DNA of 64,000 nucleotides from Halorhabdus sp. CBA1104 (lineage in GTDB: Archaea > Halobacteriota > Halobacteria > Halobacteriales > Haloarculaceae), in contig NZ_CP033878.1 in NCBI RefSeq assembly GCF_009690625.1, positions 1,054,001-1,118,000 of the forward strand, read 5' to 3'. This document shows positions 1 through 7,863 of this stretch, piece after piece. The first letter of the stretch is position 1. The number at the start of each line of letters is the position of its first letter. Position numbers and translations under genes: made by a program. Under the pieces are notes generated by a model, which was not told the origin of the DNA, searched no databases, and saw nothing but the letters and a program-made list of their open reading frames with translations.

Positions 1-2316
1 AGTGAAACCGCGTCCCAGGAACTCGGGGAGGATCTGCAAGATAACGTCTTCACGGCGCTGCGAGTCCTCGGCCGTGGATTCGTTGAAACGAACGATATGG
101 ACATCGATCCCGACGACGAGGAGGCCTTAGACGAACTCAAAGAGCAATCGCTGGTGTTGCTCTACCGGTTGATGTTTGTCCTGTACGCCGAAGCTCGGGG
201 ACTGATCCATCCAGAGGACCCTTCAGAACAATCCGAATACGAGGAGAACTTCAGTCTCGACGCGCTGCGACTTGAGATTCACGAGGAGATCGGGGAGGTT
301 GACGAAGGCTTTGAGGGGTTCAGCGAGTACTCGACGACGTACTGGAATCGCCTTGAGGATTTGTTCGGGCTGATCGACGAAGGTGAGGAGGATCTCGGGA
401 TTCCACCGTACAACGGTGGCCTGTTCGATCACGACAAGCACGATTTCTTGACCGAGCACGCGGTGAGCAATCGGTATCTCGCGGAGGTTATCTACCGGCT
501 TTCGACGACGGAAAACGACGAGGGACGGTACGTGCTGGCTGACTACGCAGACCTGGACACGCGACACCTCGGCAGCGTCTACGAGGGGCTGTTAGAGCAC
601 CAATTTAAGATCGCACCAGAGCAATACGCCGCCGTCGCCGAGGACGGTGGCCAGGTCTGGAAGCCGGCCGACGAGGTGACCGACGACGGTGCGGTAGAGA
701 CGGTCCCCGAGGGTGGGCTGTACGTCGTCAACGACGAGGGCGAGCGCAAGGCGACGGGGGCGTACTACACGCCCGACTACGTGGTGACGTACATCGTCGA
801 GGAGACTGTCGGGCCGCTGGTCGAGGAGATCCGCGAAGAGCTAGTCGAGCAGGGTTTCGAGCCGGGGACCCAGGAGTATCTTGGGCCGTTCCTCCGGCGT
901 GTCCGTGATTTGCAGATCCTCGATCCAGCGATGGGGAGCGGGCACTTTCTGACGCGGGCGACGGAGTACCTCGCCAACGAGGTTATGGAGGACGTCCGGG
1001 AAGTCGAGGAGGGGGTTGCAGGATATTGGGACGAACAGCACGTTCGCCGCCAGATCGCCAAAGAGTGCATCTATGGCGTGGACATCAACGGCATGGCTGT
1101 CGAACTGGCGAAGCTGTCGATGTGGCTGGAGACGCTGGCGGCCGACCAGCCGCTGGCCTTTCTCGATCACCACCTCAAGGCCGGGAACTCGCTGGTGGGC
1201 TCGGACGTGACGGACGTGCTCAGCGAGGACGACGAGGAGGACGGCGGGCAGTTGACGCTGACGCAGGCCTTCGGTCGCGTGCGTCGGGACACCCTGGATC
1301 ACGTGATGGACCTGATGGCGGACTTGCTGGCGATGGACAACGAGACCCTGGAAGACGTCCACTCGATGGAGGACCTCTACGCGGAGATCCAGGACGACCC
1401 ACTCTACCGGCGGCTGTTCGAGTTGACGAACGTCCACACCGCCGAGCAGTTCGGGGTGAGCGTGCCCGAGGACGCCTACGAGCAGATGGCCGACGCCATC
1501 GAGGACGAAAGCGAGTGGGCCGCGATTCAGGGGGAGAACTGGTTCGCGGACGCCCAGGCGCTGGCCGACGAGCAGACGTTCTTCCACTGGGAACTGGAGT
1601 ACCCCGGCGTGTTCTTCGACGAAGACGGGGAAGAACGTGAAGATGCCGGGTTTGACGCCGTGATCGGGAATCCGCCGTATATTCGTGTGCAGAAAATACC
1701 CCATGATTTCATTGATTATCTGAAGGAAGATTATGAAACTGCATACAGGAGGATCGATATATCGATATTATTCTGTGAATTTGCTTCAAATATCTCAAAT
1801 TCAGATGGAAATGTAGGGTTTATAACCTCTCTCCAATTCCGAAACGCAAAATACGGGGAGAAAATCAGGGATTTCCTAGCTGAAAGAAATCTCCAAAAGA
1901 TAGTCAATTTTGGAGACTTGCCGGTATTTGGGAATATTACAACGTACCCCGGTATCATTATTTGGAGTCCCGAAATCAACAGCGATTCGAAGGTTGATTA
2001 TACAGAGGTATTAGAGTTAGAGGAAACCGCACTTAGGACAGAAAGAACCCACGAGAAAGCAAAATCGTATACAACAAAAATTGAGAAGGGTAAGAACTGG
2101 GACTTCACAGATGAGGCTCAACAAAACCTAATAAATGGGCTTGATGATTTTCAAAAACTCAGTGAGATTGCAACATCACATACTGGGATGTTTACAGGAC
2201 GTGATGAGATCTTATTGTTTGAGCCCGAAAATGCAAATTCATCAGAAATTGAAGACGATATATTCATCGATGTAATTAGGGGGTCTGATCCCGATAGATG
2301 GTATTTAAAAACGTAA
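1..2316 (+). CDS. Eco57I-like adenine methyltransferase / type IIG restriction enzyme or PglX-like protein, 5' truncated by window, frameshifted 3' end
   Basis: The reading frame is open from base 1, so the gene begins before the window. Counting from the first Met at 97, the SAM-binding motif I (DPAMGSGHF) lies near residue 277 and catalytic motif IV (GNPPYIRVQ) near residue 525. This is the N6-adenine methyltransferase layout of Eco57I/type IIG enzymes and of PglX-like phage-defence methylases. The N-terminal part (YNGGLF, LGSVYEGLLEHQF) matches the helical region that precedes the methylase in those families. Directly after NPPY the DNA becomes AT-rich: hand count 19/60 GC at 1741-1800 against 37/60 at 1081-1140. 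The frame ends at TAA 2314-2316, in the middle of the specificity region, and the protein continues one frame back in the next feature. Whether it restricts DNA or only methylates it cannot be told without the missing N-terminus. Confidence 0.85.
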   Translation, partial: SETASQELGEDLQDNVFTALRVLGRGFVETNDMDIDPDDEEALDELKEQSLVLLYRLMFVLYAEARGLIHPEDPSEQSEYEENFSLDALRLEIHEEIGEVDEGFEGFSEYSTTYWNRLEDLFGLIDEGEEDLGIPPYNGGLFDHDKHDFLTEHAVSNRYLAEVIYRLSTTENDEGRYVLADYADLDTRHLGSVYEGLLEHQFKIAPEQYAAVAEDGGQVWKPADEVTDDGAVETVPEGGLYVVNDEGERKATGAYYTPDYVVTYIVEETVGPLVEEIREELVEQGFEPGTQEYLGPFLRRVRDLQILDPAMGSGHFLTRATEYLANEVMEDVREVEEGVAGYWDEQHVRRQIAKECIYGVDINGMAVELAKLSMWLETLAADQPLAFLDHHLKAGNSLVGSDVTDVLSEDDEEDGGQLTLTQAFGRVRRDTLDHVMDLMADLLAMDNETLEDVHSMEDLYAEIQDDPLYRRLFELTNVHTAEQFGVSVPEDAYEQMADAIEDESEWAAIQGENWFADAQALADEQTFFHWELEYPGVFFDEDGEEREDAGFDAVIGNPPYIRVQKIPHDFIDYLKEDYETAYRRIDISILFCEFASNISNSDGNVGFITSLQFRNAKYGEKIRDFLAERNLQKIVNFGDLPVFGNITTYPGIIIWSPEINSDSKVDYTEVLELEETALRTERTHEKAKSYTTKIEKGKNWDFTDEAQQNLINGLDDFQKLSEIATSHTGMFTGRDEILLFEPENANSSEIEDDIFIDVIRGSDPDRWYLKT

Positions 2317-3431
2317 GCAAAAAGTCCATTTATCCATATTATGAAGAATCTGGAGATACGGTATTGTATTCGGAGTCGAAATTAAAGCAAGAGTATCCAG
2401 CTGCATACGAATACATAAAAGAAAACGAATCTGAGCTTAAGAAACGTCAAGATTCTCGGGAAAACATCAACAACGAAGACTGGTATAAATTGACCCGGCC
2501 AGGACAAATTTCAGTGTTTAATTCGAAAAAGATCGTGACTCCGGGCGAGTCAAAAAGGAATAAGTTTTGTATTGACGATTCTGGTGCAGCTTATAGCAAT
2601 GCCCGCATCTTTTCCATTATCCCACGTCAAGTCCCAATCAAATATCTATTAGGCGTTTTGAACTCTAAAGTCGTAGAGTTTTATTTACATACCATCGCAC
2701 CCTTAAAGTCAGGAGGATATTACAGTTATTCCTGCCAGTATTTAGATGAGGTGCCAATCCCTCAAAAAGAAGAAAGTCGCTTAAATGGAATAGTGGATAA
2801 AATTGTTGACTATGAGGAAAGTAGAGCCAACCTCAATTTAGATATATTTGACCACCTCGGCTCCTACTCGGATGGCCCGACCCTCGCGGACGTGGGCCTC
2901 ACCCAGCCGCCGGAGGGCGCGGCGGACTCCATCCTCACCCAGACCACCGAGGAGCGCCCGAACCTCCGCGTCGGCGAGGCCACGGTCGTCCGGGAGTCGC
3001 CCACGGCGGTCGAGATCCGCCTCACCGCGCGGTACAAACCCGATGATCCAGACGATCACGAGACCGACCAGTGGGGCTACACTGAGACCGAGCCATTGGC
3101 GGCGTTGCGGATTTCGGACCTCACCGACGCGGAGGCGGACCTGATCGAGCACTTCGTGCCCGTCGCCGTCGCGGAGGCCGGTGGGTTCGCGGACTTCCGC
3201 GAGACCGCCACGAAGACGAACTCGCTTGTGGATCGCCTGCGAAAGCTGACGCTGCCCGCCGTCGATGACGTCCGAGAGGGGCTTGAGAGCTACGTCGAGA
3301 CCAAGGAACGCGCCGCGGAACTGGAAGCGAAGATCGAGCGCACCGACGATCTGATCGACGAAATTGTGTACGAGTTGTATGGGCTGACTGACGAGGAAAT
3401 CGAGATTGTCGAGGAAGCAGTGGGAGAGTAG
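2298..3431 (+). CDS. C-terminal target-recognition part of the same restriction/modification enzyme, in the -1 frame
   Basis: This 377-residue frame continues the preceding methyltransferase. The upstream part ends ...SDPDRWYLK and this one resumes with NVSKKSIYPYY, the usual run-in of TaqI-like C-terminal specificity domains. The stretch LGVLNSKVVEFYLHTIAP and the closing DEVPIPQ are typical of that domain. Bases up to about 2845 are AT-rich; from about 2850 to the stop the DNA is GC-rich again and encodes an acidic, partly coiled-coil C-terminus (ELEAKIERTDDLIDEIVYELYGL). The Met at 2298 is probably not a real start; the frame more likely joins the upstream one at 2310/2311 by -1 frameshifting, or the gene is inactivated. 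Together the pieces give at least about 1,140 residues, normal for the family. Confidence 0.75.
   Translation: MVFKNVSKKSIYPYYEESGDTVLYSESKLKQEYPAAYEYIKENESELKKRQDSRENINNEDWYKLTRPGQISVFNSKKIVTPGESKRNKFCIDDSGAAYSNARIFSIIPRQVPIKYLLGVLNSKVVEFYLHTIAPLKSGGYYSYSCQYLDEVPIPQKEESRLNGIVDKIVDYEESRANLNLDIFDHLGSYSDGPTLADVGLTQPPEGAADSILTQTTEERPNLRVGEATVVRESPTAVEIRLTARYKPDDPDDHETDQWGYTETEPLAALRISDLTDAEADLIEHFVPVAVAEAGGFADFRETATKTNSLVDRLRKLTLPAVDDVREGLESYVETKERAAELEAKIERTDDLIDEIVYELYGLTDEEIEIVEEAVGE
2304..2310 (+). other. T_TTA_AAA -1 slippery heptamer at the methyltransferase frameshift
   Basis: Read in the upstream frame the codons are TAT TTA AAA ACG TAA. Bases 2304-2310 form TTTAAAA, a canonical X_XXY_YYZ heptamer. 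A -1 slip here is followed by AAC GTA AGC, which restores exactly the frame of the downstream specificity domain. The same frame is restored by adding one A to the A5 run at 2307-2311, so mutation, homopolymer sequencing error, phase variation or programmed slippage all fit. No strong downstream stem-loop is visible within 40 bases. Confidence 0.6.
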
Positions 3432-3441
3432 CATCCGCGGA

Positions 3442-3610
3442 GCGCCGAAGGCGCGACGCGGTTCACCGCGAACGAGGGCGCGACCCGGCAGGGCGCGCCC
3501 GAGCGAGCGGGTGTTTTTGGTCCACCGGTAGAGCAAGCTCTACCGAGCCCTGCTTCGCTTCGCTCAGCAGGACAGCTTTTTGCAAGGTGGGTTCGCAGAG
3601 CGAACCCACC
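3442..3610. repeat. Cluster of five short stem-loops downstream of the restriction/modification gene
   Basis: In 234 bases without a gene there are five hairpins: GCGCC-gaa-GGCGC at 3442-3454, CGCGGT-tc-ACCGCG at 3457-3470, CGGTAGAGC-aa-GCTCTACCG at 3526-3545, CCTGCT-11 nt-AGCAGG at 3549-3571, and GGTGGGTTCG-cagag-CGAACCCACC at 3586-3610. A T-run (CTTTTTT) follows near 3635. The last arm pair is perfect over 10 bp and could act in transcription termination or as a 3'-end structure. It separates the accessory gene from the core gene dacZ. Confidence 0.7.
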
Positions 3611-3665
3611 GCAGTAAAAAGGTGGGCCGCAAAGCTTTTTTCCTGTCCGATGATCTGATAGGACA

Positions 3666-4472
3666 ATGAGCCATATCGAAGACGTGCTGGATTCTCTGGC
3701 GGCCGACCTGGATGGAGTTGTGCTTTTCAGTCCGGATGCCGAGTTGTACGAGGGGCTCACCGCGGATTACGAGGTCATCGTAATCGGCGCGGAAAACGAG
3801 CGGGAGGCCGACCGGTTCGTGGAGTTGCCGGTCGAGTTTTCGGAATTGAGCGATCGAGTGCGCTTTGGGATCGAAGGCGCACTCGCCCAGGAGTACCTCG
3901 GCGAAAACGATCAGGTACTCTGTCTGGCGACGACGTACGGCGACAGCCTGGATACGGCGGTGCGCGTCCGGGCCGGGGAGTTCACCGAGACGGGGGTCTA
4001 CGATCTGTTCGTCAACTCCAGGGCCGAACCGGGAGTTATCCGGAACGTCGTCGATGTGGCCGTCGAGTTGGGCAAGAAAGGTCAGAAGGGCAAGCCGGTC
4101 GGGGCACTGTTCGTCGTCGGCGACGCGGGGAAGGTCATGAACAAGTCCCGCCCACTCAGCTACAACCCCTTCGAGAAGAGCCACGTCCACGTGGGCGATC
4201 CGATCGTCAACGTGATGCTCAAGGAATTCTCGCGGCTTGACGGGGCGTTCGTTATCTCCGACGGGGGGAAAATCGTCTCGGCCTACCGGTATCTCGAACC
4301 CTCCGCGGAGGGCGTCGACATTCCAAAGGGCCTGGGAGCCCGGCACATGGCAGCCGGGGCGATCACGCGGGATACCAACGCCATCGCGATCGTTCTCAGC
4401 GAGAGCGACGGGCTCGTCAGGGCATTCAAGGGCGGTGAACTGATCTTCGAACTCGATCCGGAGGAGTATTGA
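3666..4472 (+). CDS. dacZ: Diadenylate cyclase DacZ (c-di-AMP synthase)
   Basis: This 268-residue protein makes cyclic di-AMP from two ATP. The DisA_N/DAC domain fills its C-terminal half, with the two family signatures in place: DGA near residues 192-194 and RHM (canonical RHR) near residues 225-227 in GARHMAAGAI. The GNS-like motif region is ...DGGKIVSAYRYLEP.... The N-terminal half (EVIVIGAENEREADRFVELP) matches the archaeal DacZ N-domain. DacZ is known in Haloferax volcanii as the essential c-di-AMP synthase tied to osmotic adaptation. The stop overlaps the start of an MscS channel gene (TGATG), so the two are probably translated together, which ties the signal to turgor control. Confidence 0.93.
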   Translation: MSHIEDVLDSLAADLDGVVLFSPDAELYEGLTADYEVIVIGAENEREADRFVELPVEFSELSDRVRFGIEGALAQEYLGENDQVLCLATTYGDSLDTAVRVRAGEFTETGVYDLFVNSRAEPGVIRNVVDVAVELGKKGQKGKPVGALFVVGDAGKVMNKSRPLSYNPFEKSHVHVGDPIVNVMLKEFSRLDGAFVISDGGKIVSAYRYLEPSAEGVDIPKGLGARHMAAGAITRDTNAIAIVLSESDGLVRAFKGGELIFELDPEEY

Positions 4473-5254
4473 TGGTCGAGCTGGCAGATATTGTCCGGAC
4501 GCTGTTCTCCGAAGAGACAGCCGTGACCGTGGCGATCGGTGTGCTGTTCATCGGGGCGGTCGCCGGCTATCTGGTGTGGCGAACGACGCGGAACGTGCTC
4601 ACTCACCTCAACGTTCCGGAGGCAGTCGAAGGGACAGCTTTCGAACGGACCATCCAGAACTTCGGTCTCTCGACAGTGGGTGTGCTGTCACAGATGGCGG
4701 CGCTGTTCGTCTACGTGCTTGCGGTATTCGTCGCGTTACAGGTTGCAGAAATCCTCGACGCGGATCTGTTCTGGCAGCGCTTCCCCCAGTATCTGCCCCA
4801 GTTGTTCATCGCCGCCGTTGTGGTCATCGTCGGGTTAGTGATCGGCGATAAGGTCTCCCTGGCGATCAGTGAGCGCCTCAAGAGTGTCAAACTGCCAGAG
4901 GTAACGCTGTTGCCCAAGCTCGCCAAGTACAGTATCTTTTACGTGGCTGCGTTGATCGCCCTGGGTCAACTAGGCGTCGCGACGACCGCGCTCGTCGTGT
5001 TGCTGGCCGCCTACGCGTTCGGTCTGTTGTTCCTGAGTGCGCTTGCGTTCAAAGACTTGCTGACGGCGGCGGCGGCCGGGACCTACCTGTTGTTGACTGA
5101 ACCGTACAGTATCGGCGACGAGGTCGAGATCGACGATCGACGCGGCGTCGTCCAGGAGATCGACGTGTTCGTGACGCACGTCGAGAGCGACGAAGCGGAG
5201 TTCATCATTCCGAACCAGCGCGTCGTACGGTCCGGGATCACTCGCTTCCGCTGA
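4472..5254 (+). CDS. Small-conductance mechanosensitive channel (MscS family)
   Basis: A 260-residue membrane protein with an N-terminal segment (residues about 12-33), further membrane spans near 70-90 and 110-130, and the pore/beta region: a glycine/alanine-rich helix (VVLLAAYAFGLLFLSALAFKDLLTAAAAG) followed by the MscS beta-domain signature PYSIGDEVEID and, near the end, IIPNQRVV. It is shorter than E. coli MscS at the C-terminus: the alpha/beta cytoplasmic cage is missing, so it is a minimal form. The ATG at 4472 shares its A with the TGA of dacZ; a TTG three bases earlier is possible. Likely role: release of solutes on osmotic downshift, plausibly linked to c-di-AMP. Confidence 0.88.
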   Translation: MVELADIVRTLFSEETAVTVAIGVLFIGAVAGYLVWRTTRNVLTHLNVPEAVEGTAFERTIQNFGLSTVGVLSQMAALFVYVLAVFVALQVAEILDADLFWQRFPQYLPQLFIAAVVVIVGLVIGDKVSLAISERLKSVKLPEVTLLPKLAKYSIFYVAALIALGQLGVATTALVVLLAAYAFGLLFLSALAFKDLLTAAAAGTYLLLTEPYSIGDEVEIDDRRGVVQEIDVFVTHVESDEAEFIIPNQRVVRSGITRFR

Positions 5255-5262
5255 GGAGACAC

Positions 5263-5724
5263 TCACTCTGGCGCCGAGACGACTTCAGCAGGTACCCCGG
5301 CTACTGTCGCACCGGGTGGGACGTCTTCGGTCACCAGCGAGTTCGCCGAAACTTGCGCATCGGCCCCGATGCGGACACCAGGTAAAACGACCGCCCCCGC
5401 GCCGACCATCGCGCGCTCGCCGACTACGACTTCACCCGTGCGGTACTCGTCTTGTAGATATTCGTGACAGAGCAGCGTCGCGTCGTAGCCGACGATGGCG
5501 TCGTCCTCGATGACGAGCCGGTCCGGCCAGAGCATGTCTGGCGTGGCCCCGAACGCCAGCGCGACACCCTCGCCCACGTCAGCACCGAGGGCGCGCAAAA
5601 CGACGTTTTTCAGGCGCACACTCGGGACGAGTCCGAGCGCCCAGATGATCGCCGGCACGACCAGCATCCAGATCGGGTTTCGCGTGCGGATCCAGTAGCG
5701 AAGCGAGTTACGCGGTCCGGACAC
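5263..5724 (-). CDS. Left-handed beta-helix acyltransferase (hexapeptide repeat)
   Basis: The C-terminal 100 residues are hexapeptide repeats of the maltose/galactoside O-acetyltransferase type (VVVGERAMVGAGAVVLPGVR, ending in PPGATVAGVPAEVV). Before them lies a hydrophobic segment (IWMLVVPAIIWALGLVPSV), which may anchor it to the membrane. The acceptor is unknown; sugars or lipid-linked sugars are usual. I chose a GTG start at 5724 (SGPRNSLRYW follows) because the longer open frame to 5892 runs into the control region of the divergent carbonic anhydrase gene and has atypical composition. The start is uncertain. It converges with the mscS gene only 8 bases away. Confidence 0.75.
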   Translation of the reverse strand: MSGPRNSLRYWIRTRNPIWMLVVPAIIWALGLVPSVRLKNVVLRALGADVGEGVALAFGATPDMLWPDRLVIEDDAIVGYDATLLCHEYLQDEYRTGEVVVGERAMVGAGAVVLPGVRIGADAQVSANSLVTEDVPPGATVAGVPAEVVSAPE

Positions 5725-5924
5725 TGTGTGGCGCTCCAGCCGGTCGTGTCGCGAGGTCTCCGAGTCGGGACCTCGAGATGGCCCGTGCTTCACGCGCTGT
5801 CGTTCGGCGCGACCGACCAAGAAAGTCGCGGGTGCCTTCGTCAAGAGGGGACCCATCCGTCGTCGTGGTGGCGAAATCCGCCCGAACGTCAAAAGCTAAA
5901 CCGACGAGGGCGCTGACCACAGCC

Positions 5925-6605
5925 ATGCACGATGTCGTCCAGGCGTTACTCGATGGGAACGAACAGCACGTAGCGACGATCGATGCGTCGTTTGAGGAGC
6001 TTCAGGACGGACAGGCCCCCGAAGCCGTCACGGTGTGCTGTTCGGACTCGCGGGTGCTGCAAGATCACCTCTTTTCCAACGACGACCCTGGTCACCTCTT
6101 TACGTGTGGGAACATCGGGAACCGCGTCGTCCAGCGAACTGCCGGTGAAACAGTCGTCTCCGGGGACGTCCTCTATCCGCTGGCACACACGGGCACCGAC
6201 GTCGCGGTGGTCGTCGGGCACACCGGCTGTGGCGCGGTCACCGCGACGTACGACCACCTCACGGACGGCCTCTCCGAACCGCCGGGGATCGACCACTGCG
6301 TCGATCTCTTAGCCGACCACCTCGAAGCTGGCGTCGACGCGTTGCCCGACGATATCGATCGCGAAGAAGCGATCAACCGTCTCGTCGAGTACAACGTCGA
6401 CCGGCAAATCGAGTATCTCGAATCGAGCGAGCACGTGCCCGCTGAAACGGACCTGATCGGTGTCGTCTACGACTTCCAAGATGTCTACACCGATCGCCGT
6501 GGGGAGCTACAGGTTATCAACGTCGACGGCGAGACCGACCCCGAGACACTCCGGGACGCGCAGCCGGCCATCGAGTCACGAATTCGGCGATTGTGGACGT
6601 ACTGA
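5925..6605 (+). CDS. Beta-class carbonic anhydrase
   Basis: A 226-residue zinc enzyme that interconverts CO2 and bicarbonate in the cytoplasm. The zinc ligands and catalytic dyad are visible: Cys39 with the Asp41-Ser42-Arg43 set in CCSDSRV, and His99/Cys102 in GHTGCGAV. Length is normal for the prokaryotic beta class. A frame open from 5778 adds 49 arginine-rich residues that do not look haloarchaeal; the ATG at 5925 starts the conserved region and follows an A/T-rich patch (AAAAGCTAAA) about 25-35 nt upstream, consistent with a leaderless transcript. It is divergent from the acyltransferase gene. Confidence 0.9.
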   Translation: MHDVVQALLDGNEQHVATIDASFEELQDGQAPEAVTVCCSDSRVLQDHLFSNDDPGHLFTCGNIGNRVVQRTAGETVVSGDVLYPLAHTGTDVAVVVGHTGCGAVTATYDHLTDGLSEPPGIDHCVDLLADHLEAGVDALPDDIDREEAINRLVEYNVDRQIEYLESSEHVPAETDLIGVVYDFQDVYTDRRGELQVINVDGETDPETLRDAQPAIESRIRRLWTY

Positions 6606-6620
6606 CGGCGACGATCCGAA

Positions 6621-6926
6621 TTAGCGTTGTTCTCGCTGTTCGACCTTGTTCAACTCGATCAGGAGTCGGAAGATTGCCTTCACGAGGTTGGCGTCGACGT
6701 CGAACTGCTCGGCGTTCTCGCCGGCCCGATCCATCACGCGCTGTTCCTGCTGTTGGTCGGTCGTTGGCAGTCCTTGCTCGTCTTTGACGGCCGCGATCGT
6801 GTCGGCGACGTAGGTTCGTCGGGCGATCAGTTCCACGAGTTGCTCGTCGATCGAGCGGATTTCCTCCCGGAGCTCGTCGAGATCCATTTCCTCGGGCGTC
6901 TGTTCGGTCACGTTCTCGCGAGTCAT
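6621..6926 (-). CDS. aroQ: Chorismate mutase, AroQ type
   Basis: A 101-residue all-helical protein that turns chorismate into prephenate, the branch point to phenylalanine and tyrosine. The first helix carries the AroQ pattern LREEIRSIDEQLVELIARR; a Lys follows in IAAVKDEQG and the third helix ends RLLIELNKVEQ. The ATG at 6924-6926 overlaps the TGA of the shikimate kinase gene (ATGA), so the two are cotranslated; a start 36 bases earlier (6962) is possible but less likely. The length is typical of the stand-alone haloarchaeal enzyme. Confidence 0.9.
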   Translation of the reverse strand: MTRENVTEQTPEEMDLDELREEIRSIDEQLVELIARRTYVADTIAAVKDEQGLPTTDQQQEQRVMDRAGENAEQFDVDANLVKAIFRLLIELNKVEQREQR

Positions 6927-7771
6927 GTCGTCGCCCCCGTGTTTTGTGTCGTTGTGAACCATGTGCGACCCTCTCGTTGGGCCCAGCTTTCACGCACGCG
7001 CTCTAAATCCTCCCGGTTCCCGATTGCCGTGACGCTCGGTCCAGTCCCGGAGAGAGAAACACCCTCGACGTGGGCCATCGCCTCGAGAAGTGGATCCGGC
7101 GAGAAGCCGAGCGCGGCGGCAAAGGCCAGCCCGTTGACGGTCATCGCGCGACCGTACTCGCCCTCCATAGCCATCTCGGCCACCAGTTCGGCCATCGGGG
7201 CGATCTGCTGGCAGCGCTCGACGTCGGCCGCGGCGCTGTAGGCCCGTTCGGGCGGCGTCCAGACGAGGACGTCCCACTCGACGGCCTCGTGGGCCAACAG
7301 TTCGTCCGCCGTATTGTCCGTCACCGTGACGCCGCCGAGCATGCTGGCGCTGGCGTCGTCGAACGCGCCGGTAACCGTCACACCGACGTCTCTGGCTGCC
7401 TGGACGCCGATACGTGCGGCGTCAGCCTTCGACACCTCTTCGGCCACATTGAGTGCGGAAAGCGTCGCCAGCACGGTCGCGTTCGCGGCAGCGCTCGAAC
7501 TCTTCAGCCCGGAGGCGAGTGGAATGTCACTCTCGGTGCGGACGGTCCCGCCCTCGCCGTCGCCAAAGCGCTCGGTGACGAGTTCGACACACCGCTCGAT
7601 GAGGGCCGTCTCGGCGTCGGGATCGTCGGCAATTGTCCCCGTGATGCCGTCCTCGGCGGTGAGCTGTACCTCCGCGCGAAGCTCGGTGTCGATGGCGAAC
7701 GCCGAGCCAGTCCCCGTCGCGAGGGCGTTCAAGACGGTCCCTGCGGCGGGGGCTACAGCCGTTCCGTTCAT
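6923..7771 (-). CDS. aroK: Archaeal shikimate kinase (GHMP kinase family)
   Basis: This 282-residue enzyme phosphorylates shikimate in aromatic amino acid synthesis. It is of the archaeal GHMP type, not the bacterial AroK fold: the ATP-binding GHMP motif is at residues 84-98 (PLASGLKSSSAAANA) and the C-terminal glycine-rich motif is SLSGTGPSVTAIG. The start is set at the ATG 7769-7771 (MNGTAVAPAAGT) because a TATA-like CTATATG lies about 22-30 nt upstream on this strand (7793-7801); the longer frame to 7888 would cover that promoter and the start of the divergent gene. It forms a two-gene operon with chorismate mutase. Confidence 0.9.
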   Translation of the reverse strand: MNGTAVAPAAGTVLNALATGTGSAFAIDTELRAEVQLTAEDGITGTIADDPDAETALIERCVELVTERFGDGEGGTVRTESDIPLASGLKSSSAAANATVLATLSALNVAEEVSKADAARIGVQAARDVGVTVTGAFDDASASMLGGVTVTDNTADELLAHEAVEWDVLVWTPPERAYSAAADVERCQQIAPMAELVAEMAMEGEYGRAMTVNGLAFAAALGFSPDPLLEAMAHVEGVSLSGTGPSVTAIGNREDLERVRESWAQREGRTWFTTTQNTGATT

Positions 7772-7792
7772 GGCGCGAGGGTGGCCGAGGGC

Positions 7793-7801
7793 GCATATAG
7801 A
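7793..7801 (-). promoter_or_regulatory. TATA box of the shikimate kinase-chorismate mutase operon
   Basis: CATCTATATGC on the minus strand, 22-30 nt before the start codon, the usual spacing for a leaderless haloarchaeal transcript. It decides the kinase start. Confidence 0.6.
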
Positions 7802-7863
7802 TGTGGTGGTTACGCCGCCGTGCAAGCGCGGTGTTTTTCCCCTGTTCGGCCGAACAACGCGGT

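Noticed and set aside
841-1704. 287-codon minus-strand frame inside the methyltransferase
   Set aside because: Shadow of a clearly conserved methylase on the other strand; no domain seen.
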